DNA from: Crocodylus rhombifer
Lineage: Eukaryota; Chordata; Crocodylia; Crocodylidae
Direction of reading: 5' to 3'
Length of the DNA stretch: 64,000 nucleotides
NCBI GenBank assembly: GCA_038503035.1
Contig: JAVSML010001065.1
Span: forward strand, 228,792-292,791
Position 1 is the stretch's first letter; each line of letters begins with the position of its first letter. Below are positions 21,832 through 31,073 of the stretch, in pieces. The position numbers and the translations under genes are program-made. The notes under the pieces were generated by a model. That model was not told the DNA's origin, searched no databases, and saw nothing but the letters and a program-made list of their open reading frames with translations.

Positions 21832-23193
21832 TGGTGCTCTGGTGTGGTGCCAGAGGACTGGAAGAGGGTCAATGTAGTTCCCATATTCAAAAAGGGAAGG
21901 AAGGAGGACCCAGGAAACTATAGGCCAGTTAGTCTTACCTCGATCCTGGGCAAGCTTTTTGAGAAAATTAATCTGGCGCATGTCCACAAGGGGCCAGCAG
22001 GAGAGATTATGCATAGGAGCAACCAACATGGGTTCATTAGCAACAGGTCCTGTCAGACCAACCTGATGGCCTTCTATGACCAGATCACCAAATCCTTAGA
22101 TGCTGGGGTAGCAGTGGACATAGTCTTCCTGGACTTTCGGAAGGCCTTTGACACTGTCTCTCACCCCTTTCTCATTAAGAAACTGGGGGACTGTCATGCT
22201 GACACCCACAGAGTCAATTGGGTCGCCAACTGGCTGGAGGGCCGCACCCAGATAGTGGTGGTGGATAGGTCATTTTTGACATGGAGGGATGTGGGCAGTG
22301 GGGTTCTGCAGGGCTTGGTCCTCGGGCACGCACTGTTCAACATCTTCATCAGTGACTTGGACGAGGGGGTAAAAAGCACCCTGTTCAGATTTGCTGATGA
22401 CACTAAGATGTGGGGGGATGTGAGCACACTAGAAGGGAGGAATAGGCTGCAATCGGACCTAGACAGCTTACAGGGGTGGGCGGATAAGAATAGGATGGGA
22501 TTCAACACCAACAAGTGCAAGGTGATGCACCTGGGGAGGAACAATCGGCACCATACCTACAGGCTGGGGAACTCCCTTCTCATCAGTACAGAGGCAGAAA
22601 AGGATCTTGAAGTCATCATTGATGCCAAGATGAACATGGGCCGGCAGTGTGGGGATGCAGTCAGGAAGGCCAACCATACGTTGTCATGCATCCACAGGTG
22701 CATCTCAAGCAGGTCCAAGGAGGTGATACTCCCCCTCTATGTGACACTGGTCAGGCCTCAGCTGGAGTCCTGTGTCCAGTTATGGGTGCCGCACTTCAAG
22801 AGGGGTGTGGACAATGTGGAGAGGGTCCAGAGGAAGACCGCTCGCGTGATTAGGGGGCAGCAGGGCAGGCCCTATGAGGAGAGGCTACAGGACCCGAACC
22901 TGTTCAGCCTCCACAAGAGAAGGCTGAGGGGGGATCTAGTGGCCTGTTACATACTAGTCAGAGGGGGCCAGCAGGCACTGGCGAAGTCCCTGTTCCCCCG
23001 AGCACTACCAAGAGTGACCAGGAATAACGGTCACAAGCTGGCAGAGGGTACATTTAGGTTAGATATCAGGAGGTGCTACTTCATGGTCAGGGTGGCTAGG
23101 ATCTGGAACCAACTTCCAAGAGAAGTGGTGCTGGCCCCTACCCTGGGGGTCTTTAAGAGGAGGTTAGATGTACACCTTTCTAGGGTCGTTTGA
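21712..23193 (+). pseudogene. CR1 reverse transcriptase ORF with chimeric start
   Basis: A 493-codon open frame. Codons 1-40 are antisense sequence from the older CR1; the true RT starts at W41 (21832). RT landmarks in order: VVPEDWKR (45-52), NYRPVSLTSILGKLFEK (69-85), QHGFISNRSCQTNL (105-118), motif A FLDFRKAFD (139-147), motif B region GVLQGLVLGHALFN (197-210) and motif C FADD (227-230). The C-terminal CR1 region follows, with RVQRKTARVIRGQQGRPYEERL and SLHKRRLRGDLVACY. The endonuclease domain and N-terminal RT are lost by 5' truncation, the usual LINE fate. The frame has no stop over 450 RT codons, so it is young. Motif B reads LQGLVLG instead of the usual PQGSVLG, so activity is doubtful. 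Without the endonuclease it cannot retrotranspose itself. Confidence 0.85.
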
Positions 23194-23275
23194 CCCCAGT
23201 ACTCTTTTCTGCCATGGTAGGGGGTCGAACTCGATGATCTGCTCAGGTTCCTTCCGACCCTAGAAACTATGAAAC
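21832..23275 (+). mobile_element. Young 5'-truncated CR1 nested in older CR1
   Basis: Insert limits come from the older element's continuity: left junction at 21831/21832, right junction near 23275 after GACCCTAGAAACTATGAAACT. The RT ORF stops at 23193. About 80 bp of 3' UTR follows, with the family block GGGGTCGAACTCGATGATCT and a CCTTCCGACCCTAG terminus. Confidence 0.85.
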
Positions 23276-23580
23276 TGTGAAGAAGTTCCTCCTAATGTCC
23301 AGTCTAAATCTGCTCTCTGCTGGCTTATGGCCATTATTTCTTGTGACCTCCAGGGGCGCCTTGGTGAGTATACCCTCACCAATTCCCTTCTGCACCTAGA
23401 AAATTTCTAGGGTTAGAGATTCCATAGCTTCTCTGGGGACGCTATTCCAATGCTTGGCCACCCTTATAGTAAGAAAGTTCTTTCTTATCTCCAACTTATA
23501 TTTCTTCTGCTGCAGCTTGAGGTCATTGCTCCTCATCATGTCTCCTACAGGCACATTCACTATAGTAGAGTAATTGACAT
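23276..23580 (-). mobile_element. Older CR1, right of the nested insertion
   Basis: Continues the antisense CR1 from 21831: GAAGTTCCTCCTAATGTCCAGTCTAAATCT, then GGCTTATGGCCATTATT…, the complement of the family's NNGHKLAEGRFRLDI-type coding end. An older text (GGACGCTATTCCAATGCTTGGCC) and TTGAGGTCATTGCTCC follow. The right limit is soft. Confidence 0.75.
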
Positions 23581-24423
23581 TTGGTGGTAGATCTGCTTAG
23601 GACTGTTTCCTTCCTTTGCTCTGAGATAATTTTCTGAATTAATTGTGGCTGCCCAGGTGGTTTTGAATTCTTGCTTTGCAGCCACATATATCTTCTGGTT
23701 TTTTTCAGTAGATGTCCTCTTTCTTTAAGCAGTTGCTTCCAACATTGTTTGTCAGGAAGGAAGTCTCTACTTCACCTGTTCATGGGAGATCATCAGTGTG
23801 GATAAGGGCTATTGCTCTGTGGCCGTTGCATTACATAATCCTCATTCAACTCACATATACAAAACAATCTAAAATTATTTTCCTCCCTTTTTGTCTTAAA
23901 AAACTCAGGCATATTACATGAAGAAGGTGTGTTCATGCAGTTACCAGGTAAAAATTACAAAATGATGGAATAGAAAAAAATTAAGGTTCTAGAAGTTATT
24001 TTTCATTCATCATGTTGCATTTTCTATTCCTGTTTTTCTAGTTGAGTATGTAGCTGAAAATACTAGTGGGTAGAGTGTAAAGCATATACCTAAAATATTC
24101 AGGATATGAACTAACTGTGCTTCTGGAACCTTAACTTTTGCATTTCCTGGCTGTCATTTTTACTTTGCATATTCAACTGAGTTTGCATTTAAAATCACAT
24201 TCTGTATGAAGATGGCAAGAGAATCATAAAAAATTAAATTGCAAGAGAAAAATATTTGACGGGGATAGGAACATTATACGCAATCTTTAGCAGTCAACCA
24301 CAAAAGATAAGATATTTAATCAGAATATTCACAATGTTATATACAGAGAGAAATTAAAAACAGACTGGCATATTAATTTAAATATCTGGAATTGCCAGTC
24401 CCAAGCATCAATATTAAAATGAT
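23581..24423. other. No gene recognised
   Basis: AT-rich unique-looking sequence. Confidence 0.5.
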
Positions 24424-24665
24424 AGACAAGGTTCTTTGGGTAGATGTGATATATTTTATTATTATTATATTTTATGGAAAAAATTGTTCTTTGCAAGTTT
24501 TCAGGTGATGCCTATCTGTTTATGCCTGAAGAAGGGTGTGTGCGCTTGAAAGCTTGCAAAGAACATTTTTTTCCAACTATTTAGTTGGTCTAATGAAAGA
24601 TATCACATCTACCCAAAGAACCTTGTCTGCCTGTGTCCTTAGATCATACAGCTACAAGCAACAAC
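24424..24665 (+). repeat. Foldback repeat, Penelope-terminal-like
   Basis: Arms 24424-24452 and 24600-24628 are perfectly complementary over 29 nt. The core contains CTGAAGA (24526-24532), a 15-nt spacer and GAAA (24548-24551), then GCTTGCAAAGAA and TTCCAACTATTTAGTTGGTC. The order is the same as in the tail of the Penelope-like element at 49770-49835, with near-identical wording. A conserved tail (GTGTCCTTAGATCATACAGCTACAAG) lies outside the right arm. CTGANGA…GAAA is the signature of a hammerhead ribozyme core. Stem II here is weakly paired, so cleavage is doubtful. Confidence 0.7.
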
Positions 24666-25878
24666 CCTCAATATTAAAATGACTCTTTGTCTTACTGTAA
24701 AAACTTATTACAAGGAATTTTCACTTTTAGCCATTATACTGGGTGATTACCTATTTCATGTGGCTGTCCAATTTGTAGTTCACCCCAGATTGCTTCTTTC
24801 CTACCTTATCAAAATAGAAGCAGTAACTGGAGTCTCTGCTGCTTTTGCTGTGACTGACATGAACACAAGCTAACATGTCAGCAGCAGAAAACTGGTTGAG
24901 ATGAGATGCTTGTGTTAAAGACATATAAGTAACCCAGAGATACAAAACCTTCAGACCAAGAATAAGGCAACTGAGAAATGGAAAAAGCAGTAGCGTTTCT
25001 TTTTTCCAGATTAACCTCCTTCTTAATAAAGTGATGCACTCTATAAATAATCAAACAAATAGCACAAACAACAGAACAAAATGTGTTCAAGAATACTTTA
25101 AATTTTGGGCTTTGTGAAATTCTTTGCTTATTTTATTATTTAAATTCTTGATGAACTTATTTTATTTGATATTTCAAGTACCGGGTAAAATTCAAAATGG
25201 AATATACAACTGTAACACTTCCATTCTGTTAATGTACTTTATTCTTATCTAATGTGATCCTTATTACATTTTATATACTGCACCTAAAAAGCTGATGTTA
25301 AAATCCTTTAGAAACAACTGAAAACTTTTTTGTCACACAGAGAGGATAGGGGCAATATTCTTGATTTTCCCTTTAATCTGCATATCAGTTTTTCTCTTTT
25401 CTGTTTACATTTTTAAATGCATATTTTGTGGTTTAGTAGTTACTTGTGAATATTTTCCAAAAGCCATGTGAACCTGGTAGTTTTATCCTGATTACTACCA
25501 CCTAGTGAGTCTGCTTTTCTTTGGCTGTGTATTTTATGTAGAATTCATGAAGTGACAAGTGATTTTTTCTGAGGATGTTGAATTAAAAGAGAAAATGTGG
25601 AAAGTTAACTCTCTCCTTACTGCATTTTGCAAAAGAAAATCAATTGTTTCTGAAGTATTTTAAATCACCTTCCCTCATAAACGGGCAAGGTATTCCTTCT
25701 AGAAGAAGAAGAGCAAACCTGCTTAAAAGGTTTCTATGGTAACAGCTGTAGAACGTTTGCAGAAGTTTGATTTTATTACAAAAACCTGTGGAATAGCACT
25801 GAATAGATCAGCTTGGCATTAGGTATTTAACTTCATTTTTGTAGTGAGTTCTGACAGGTAATGGCCTATCAATATGAC
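24666..25878. other. No gene recognised
   Basis: AT-rich unique-looking DNA; no supported feature. Confidence 0.5.
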
Positions 25879-26063
25879 GTGCATATGAAGGCTGCAGTAT
25901 TGAATGGCCATTGCAATAGATAGGTTTAGCTTCACACTTTCATAAAAAAATTGTATGTCTCCACTATATTTGTAAGGTAGAAACTCTGACTAGAGCAACT
26001 GTCAAAGTTGAGCTTCACTTATGCTAAAAGAGAGCCATTCAATACTGCAGCCTTCATATGCAC
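25879..26063. repeat. Perfect 30-bp inverted repeat, 125-bp spacer
   Basis: 25879-25908 (starting GTGCATATGAAGGCTGCAG) and 26034-26063 are exact reverse complements. The spacer is unique and non-coding. The right arm ends exactly where the hAT-like left end (TTTGCAAAGCTTC) starts. The absence of any mismatch, next to decayed repeats, implies recent origin or conversion between the arms. Confidence 0.85.
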
Positions 26064-26625
26064 ATTTGCAAAGCTTCATTCCCTGATTCGATTCAGCAAA
26101 GACTTGGCCCAGTTTGGTGGCTGAATCTCTGAATATGAATTGGATCAGAGGACCTTTTAATCTCTCTGAATTGAATCAGAATCCTCTGAATCAATTCAGA
26201 GAGATTCAGAAAGATTCAGAGATTTGGACATAGACACAGCTTTAAATGTTTTTTCTACATACCTCTAGGTAAGAGGGGGCTTGTGAATGCTGAGATGCTG
26301 GGCTGCCCTGGGCACCGGGGGTTCCCCTGGGCACTCGGCAGCAGACCCAGAAGTGGACCAGAAGCACTTTCGATCCACTTCTGGGTCCGCTGGCGAGCAT
26401 GCAGGGCCCCCTCCCATGCCACCCCAGCTCAGAAACTGATGCCTCCTGGGTCTGGGAGGGGCAACCTGGGGTCTCCCCATGGTTGATTGCTGAGCATGAG
26501 TGCAGGGGGGGGCGCCATGTGCTCCCTGGCAGATGCAGAAATGGACCGGAAGTACTTCTGGTCCACTTCTGGATCTTCTGCTGAGCACATGTAGGAGCTC
26601 CCACTCCACAGCACAGCCTGTCTTG
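26064..26625. mobile_element. hAT-type element, paired-palindrome subfamily, 3' truncated
   Basis: The left end TTTGCAAAGCTTCATTCCCTGATTCGATTC matches the TAGGGCTGTGCAAAGTTTC…GATTCGATT end of the family. GATTTGGACATAGACACAGCTTTAAATG and CTACATACCTC (26221-26267) are shared with 37700 and 56400. Two palindromic units follow (about 26340-26390 and 26530-26580), built on CCAGAAGTGGACC…GGTCCACTTCTGG. The right end is missing. Long overlapping ORFs on both strands here (up to 225 codons on the -) show no domain and arise from GC-rich palindromes. Confidence 0.65.
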
Positions 26626-26778
26626 GAGCTCCTGCAAGGCTGCTGGCCACCATGGCTTGGCTTGACTCAGGGCCCCCTGCTGCAAGGGAGTCCTCAACCC
26701 AGCCTGGCCTGCCCTTTGCAGCTCTGACCTTGGCCTCCCCAGGTATATGGATGTTTGGATGTCCAAATTGCCTCCAGC

Positions 26779-26934
26779 CAGGGCTGACCCTAGGGTGATG
26801 CAGGGCCTGGGGCAAATCAGCCAGTGTGGGACCCCCTTAAGAGAACTGGGTGGCATAGGCTGCAGAAAAGGATGGAGGTGGCAGCCTGGTCCTGGTGCTG
26901 GTGCTGAGGGTGCTGCCACTGATGCAGCCCACCT
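26779..26934. mobile_element. hAT-like left end, truncated
   Basis: CAGGGCTGACCCTAGGGTGATGCAGGGCCTGGGGCAAATC is of the CAGGGCCGGC-CTAGG type that starts a large hAT group. No matching right end is seen; CR1 sequence begins by about 26935. Confidence 0.45.
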
Positions 26935-27600
26935 TGGGGTTCAGTACTTGAACCAGTGCTCTTCAACATGTTCATCAATGATTTGGATACAGGTATTATA
27001 AGCAACCTGGCAAAGTTTGTTGATAACACCAATCTATGGGGGAGCATGGTCACGCTTGAGATAGGCTGGCAATACAGGCTGACCTGGAAAGGCTCATGAG
27101 GAAGGCAAACAACCTGATGTCATTTAATAAAGAGGTGCACCATCTGAGGAGAAATAGTACACAACACACTTACAGGCTTGGCAGTGCTATGCTTTCCAGC
27201 ACCACAACTGAATAAGACCTGGGTGTCATGACTGACAACAAAATGAACATGAGCTACCAATGAAATGCCATATCTGGCAGAGCTAACCAAACATTGGCAT
27301 GCATCCATTGAAGCATCTTGAGCAAGACAAAGGCTGTCATCCTCCCACTCTACTTGTTCCTGGTGAGACTGCAACTGAACTACTGCATCCAGTTCTGGGT
27401 GCTGCACTTCAAGAAGGATGTGGAGAACTTCATAGAGTCCAAAGGAGGGGCACACACGTGATTAGAGGCCTAGTGACCAAACGTATGAGGAGAGGCTGAA
27501 ATACTTGGGATTGCTCAGCCTGGAGAAGAGAAGAGTCAGGGGGGGACTTGGTGGCAGCCTACCAGTATATTAGGGGTGTACATCAGGCCTTGACACACCT
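26935..27600 (+). pseudogene. Old CR1 RT C-terminal half, degenerate
   Basis: The + strand carries the CR1 order: FNMFINDLD (about 26965-26990, end of motif B region), a motif C relic FVDNTNLWG at about 27017-27043 (FVDN for FADD), and the HH-YRLGNS-like LTGLAV block at 27170. Next come the NWVLRL / YC-QFW block (CTGCATCCAGTTCTGGGTGC, 27385), a RVQR relic (27440) and an RSLEKRRVRGDL block (27500-27550). Numerous frameshifts and stops make it a dead copy, more diverged than 33.4 or 45.6 kb. Confidence 0.75.
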
Positions 27601-28620
27601 CTCCATGAGACACCTCAGTCAGGAGAGACCAAGCTGAAACTTGCCCAGGGAGCAGGCATCAGGATGGAAAAGAGCCTGTGTCCTCCCTTGAGAAGCTGAT
27701 TCACCAACGGATTTGAAGTGGTGCAACTAAGGACAGAGTGCCAGGGAAAGAGTGGGGAGGAGTTGGTAAGCAAGGCTGGTAGGCTTGCTGGGGCTAGGAG
27801 AAGCAGCTGAGCCTTTAAAGGGTCAATGACAAGGGTATGAGTTGTGTCTGACTCAGATGCTGGGGGGAAATCCGAGCAAGGAAAGCTTGAGCCACAGCAT
27901 CAGAGACCTGCAGAGGGAAACCTCCATCTGTGAGTGGATGTACTGGGAGTGGGAGACAGCTCTGACACAGAGTGAGCTGAGAGAAAACAAACCAGCATGG
28001 GACAAGGGGACACTTAATCATTAGTGTTTGTAGTAAGTGTATTTTCAGAAGGAAACTGCTTAAGAGAACAATCTGCTAATAAAGGAAACAACAGGGAGCC
28101 TATTTCCTGCAGCAGCTGTTCAGAGACTGTTTCTGTGTTACCAGGAATGATTAAAGGAGACCAATTTCCCCGAAGCAGAAGAAACCCTGCCTCTACCATC
28201 TAGTGGTGGATCATAGTTATAGCTGTGTCACTGTTTATGGTTATGGGACGTGGAGTGTGACCAGAAGGAAATCAATTGGGTTATGGGGGGAAAACTGGTT
28301 TAAAGCATTATACCAAGTTGAATTTAGTTATTTAGGTTGTGTAACACAAGTAAGACTAACTAACCAGTGTACTGGAATCATATTTATTCCAAATTATTAG
28401 TTTTGTTATTAACTATTGTTATTATATTTTTGTTTATTTTTTCTGTATATAAATTGATTGTGTATAATAAAAAATAAAGTGTTCATCAGGTTCAGAGCTA
28501 ATTCCTGGGTGGTAAGGATGAGGGACTCCATGAGACACCTCAGTCAGTAGTTTGCCTGAGGAGTTCCCGGGGCTACTGGAACCTCAAGCACTCAAAATTT
28601 GGTGCATCATCTGGCCTTAG
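27601..28620 (+). mobile_element. Possible LTR-type insertion with primer-binding-like site
   Basis: A 22-bp exact direct repeat starting CTCCATGAGACACC lies at 27601-27622 and 28526-28547. Two AATAAA signals (28466-28471, 28473-28478) follow an AT-rich stretch. About 120 nt later TTTGGTGCATCATCTGGCC (28598-28616) resembles a tRNA primer-binding site just after an LTR. These fit the R-U5-PBS order of an LTR retroelement. However, no TG…CA boundary, no partner LTR and no gag/pol frame is visible, so a retrocopy or unrelated repeat remains possible. Confidence 0.35.
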
Positions 28621-28724
28621 CATGCTGGCATGGGTTACACTTAAAAAAATTCATAAAATGTTTTACTTAAGGGGAAAATATATTGCTGATCTTACAGTTT
28701 ACAGGATGATACTGAATTATCACA

Positions 28725-28812
28725 AGACGCTGACTGCAGCACAGTTACTGCACGGTCATTTAGTACTTGTTTACATACTTGTGTGTACAAGTACTAAATG
28801 ATACGGCTGTGC
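28725..28812. mobile_element. TGTCTACATG-family MITE fragment
   Basis: ACGCTGACTGCAGCACAGTTACTGCACGGTCATTTAGTACTTG, then the inverted CAAGTACTAAATG (28788-28800), form the family's subterminal hairpin. The left end is missing and the right end is abutted by the CR1 at 28838. Confidence 0.55.
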
Positions 28813-28837
28813 AAAATTTCATCACCTGTTTCATTTT

Positions 28838-29705
28838 CATAGTTTCATAGTTTGTAGGGTTGGAAGGGACCTGAGCAGATCATCAAGTCTGACACACTGC
28901 CTTGGCAGGAAAAAGTACTGAGGTCAAACAACCCCAGCAAAGTGTTCATCTAGCCTCCTCTTAAAGACCGCATTGCAGAGCACTCAGGTTCCCTGCACCT
29001 GAGAGCAGAAAATAGCTCGGGAGAGACCCCTAGTGGCAAGAAGGGGGAGGCTCAGCTGCCAGTCACCAGGGCAGCCAGAGTCACAGGTGCTGGTTGCTAG
29101 GGCAACTGGTGGGGCCAGCTGACAGGAAGGGGCAGGGCTTGGCCCTTCTTAAGCCCCAGGCGTGAGGCCAGGAGGGCAGTTCCCCTCTGGCAGCCAAGGG
29201 AGGGGGAGCTTGGCCAGTCTAGACAGAGGGGAGAAGCCCAACTGCATGAGCATCCCCTGATCACTGCTATGGGTTGGAGTATTTCTCGGTAGGGATTGAA
29301 TGTTGTTTGGCCGGATGGTTTAGTTTTTTTTATGTTATAGCCCAAGAGCTTTGTGTTTTTGTGTTTGCTGTTTTTGACTGGAGGACCAGGTGAGGCTATT
29401 AGGGGTCTGAATCTACCCTCTGCCAGCTTGTGACTGTTATTTCTAGTTATTCCTGCTAGTGCTTGGGGGAACAGAAACTCCCCCAATGCCTGCTGGTCCC
29501 CTCTGACTAGTTTGTAACAGACCACTAGATCCCACCTCAGCCTTCTCTTATGGAGGCTGAATAGGTTCAGGCCCTGTAGCCTCTCCTCGTAAGGCCTGCT
29601 CTGCTGTCCCCTGATCATGTGAGTGGCCCTCCTCTGGATCCTCTCCATGTTGTCTACACCCCTCTTGAAGTGTGGCGCCCAGAACTGGATGCAGTACTCT
29701 AGCTT
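28838..29705 (-). mobile_element. CR1 3' region, antisense, with insertion
   Basis: Starts on the + strand with TTTCATAGTTTGTAGGGTTGGAAGGGACC, the complement of the CR1 terminus. It is interrupted from about 28976 to 29400 and resumes at TCTGAATCTACCCTCTGCCAG. In the resumed part the - strand encodes EYCIQFWAPHFKRGVDNMERIQRRATHMIRG and SLHKRRLRWDLVVCYKL, the CR1 C-terminal region. About 70 bp expected between GACCCCCAGG and TCTGAATC are absent, so the insertion came with a deletion. Ends at about 29705 against a + strand CR1 tail. Confidence 0.8.
29028..29400 (+). repeat. Promoter-like GC-rich repeat, copy 1
   Basis: Aligns with 54090-54505: GGCTCAGCTGCCAGTCACCAGGGCAGC, then GTTGCTAGGGCAAC (29093-29106), a perfect RFX/X-box style inverted repeat. 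GGGGCAGGGCTTGGCC, TTCCCCTCTGGCAGCC, TTTTATGTTATAGCC and a final ACTGGAGGACCAGG…GAGGCTAT follow. Here the TATA-like site of copy 2 is CTTCTTAAG. It sits inside the antisense CR1 at 28838-29705, so it inserted after that element. It may be a solo LTR or another retroelement 5' end. The - strand ORF 29097-29795 runs through it and is chimeric. Confidence 0.6.
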
Positions 29706-29940
29706 GTACTTCAGACTAGACATAAAGAAAAACTTTACAAGCTGAGTCTTGAGGTTTTGGAATAGGCTCCCCACAGAGGTGGTACAGTCCTCCATCCTGG
29801 CAGTCTATCAAAAAATATCTTGACGCCCATCTTGCTGGGGTCATCTGATCCCAACAGTCTTTCCTGCCTAAGTGCAGCACGGCTGGACCCGATGATCTGT
29901 AAGGTTCCTTCCAGCCCCTAATCACAACAACAACAACAAC
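29706..29940 (+). mobile_element. CR1 3' end, sense, with (CAA)n tail
   Basis: GACTAGACATAAAGAAAAAC, a GGAATAGGCTCCCCACAGAGGTGG stretch, GGGTCATCTGATCCC, GGACCCGATGATCTGTAAGG and TTCCTTCCAGCCCCTAAT are the sense-strand CR1 end. A CAA microsatellite (29923-29940) follows, consistent with a LINE 3' tail. It abuts the antisense CR1 head-on at about 29705. Confidence 0.75.
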
Positions 29941-30084
29941 TACATACCCACGGCACATAATTAGTAGACAGTATTTAGGCTGTGCATGCACTCACTCAGG
30001 TACCTGCATAAGACCAGGTAATTCTTAAAACTGTAGTTGGGCAACAGCTCACAACAAATGGGTGTCGGACTGGAGAAAAAAGAC

Positions 30085-30265
30085 CCTCCCCTCTTTTAGC
30101 TCTGTGGCCTAGAAATTAGGCCACTCATGCTGGAAACGGGAGACCTAAGAGGAAGACTCCCATGTGTTTCAAACTAATAGCCTAATGTGTTAAGGATTAC
30201 CCAAAGGAGCTTGAACCTCCATTTTCTGCTTCTTAGCCCAATCCTTCAACCATCAGGTAACAGGT
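30085..30265 (-). mobile_element. tRNA-like SINE remnant, antisense
   Basis: The - strand reads ATGGTTGAAGGATTGGGCTAAG (A-box-like), and 30 nt later GGAGGTTCAAGCTCC (B-box-like; GGTTCAAGCTCC against GGTTCRANTCC). No intact acceptor stem or full cloverleaf. A locally inverted GTGGCCTAG…CTAGGCCAC word pair sits at 30106-30128. Confidence 0.4.
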
Positions 30266-30356
30266 TACTCATTATTCAGACTGATCCCCTTGAAGCTGGA
30301 TCACTTGGGCAGTTGAGAGGGATGTTTGTAGGACCAGGATAAGAGAGGAATCCACA

Positions 30357-30597
30357 GGGCGACATCTACATGAGACACTGACTGTGCAGTAGCCTGAGTC
30401 TACTGCCCAGTAACATTGTGTGACAGAAACCATGATGTGGCACTACTACGTAGTAGTCTCAGACCACTGCACAGAAGCATCACAAATAAGCTGTTCATTG
30501 GTGCTACTGCATAGTAACTTGGGTTACTGCGCAATCATTTAGTACTTGTTTATACAAGTAATGACTGCACAGTCAGTGTCTTGTATAGATGCGTCCA
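30357..30597. mobile_element. TGTCTACATG-family MITE
   Basis: The left end GGGCGACATCTACATGAGAC and the complement of the right end, GGACGCATCTATACAAGAC, pair. The pairing continues through ACACTGACTGTGCAGT, giving a terminal inverted repeat of about 35 bp. The subterminal hairpin CATTTAGTACTTG…CAAGTAATG lies at 30536-30562. Non-coding. Confidence 0.7.
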
Positions 30598-30894
30598 GGG
30601 TGTATCATTAATATGGATGCTGTTCTGAATGGAAGAAGGTCCTGCAATTTAACCTAATACTTTCTCCTGTCGGTAGAGAAACTTTCTTATACTTCTTCAC
30701 CCATGTTATCCAATGCCTATTAAATGCAAGGTGCAAAGGGCCATTCCTAACCTGTGACCTAGTGGTTTGAGCACTATTCTGAAAAGCTCTACACCAGTGA
30801 GCACCCCTACAGAGTCTTGAGATCCTTGAGGGTACTGCAGGGTGTTACACAGTGTTAGCAGTGTTAAATGTGCAGGCATGATTCATAAGCTAAA

Positions 30895-31073
30895 CCCAGA
30901 GATTTCAAATAGGAATCCATTGTGTTAAAACCGTTCTGATCTGTTGTGGTCTTTCTGACTTTTTTGCAACAGAGTAATTGTTGCATTATTTACTGTAGTC
31001 AAAAAATGAGTGAAAAGTAAGAGCAGGCATTTTCCAAGGGGTGCCTTGAACCTAAAAAGGTTGAGAACCACCA
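30895..31073. mobile_element. Old hAT-type (Charlie-like) remnant
   Basis: The right end GGTTGAGAACCACCACTC is the complement of the classic CAGTGGTTCTCAACC terminus, preceded by AAGGGGTGCCTTGAACC. A weak left partner CAGAGATTTCAAATAGG lies at 30895 after CTAAAC, and CTAAAC also follows the right end. The 8-bp duplication is therefore imperfect. Confidence 0.55.

Noticed and set aside
26242..26919. A 225-codon - strand ORF with overlapping + and - frames
   Set aside because: It lies over the palindromic hAT-type element and a hAT end. Both strands are open because of GC-rich inverted repeats, and no protein domain is visible.
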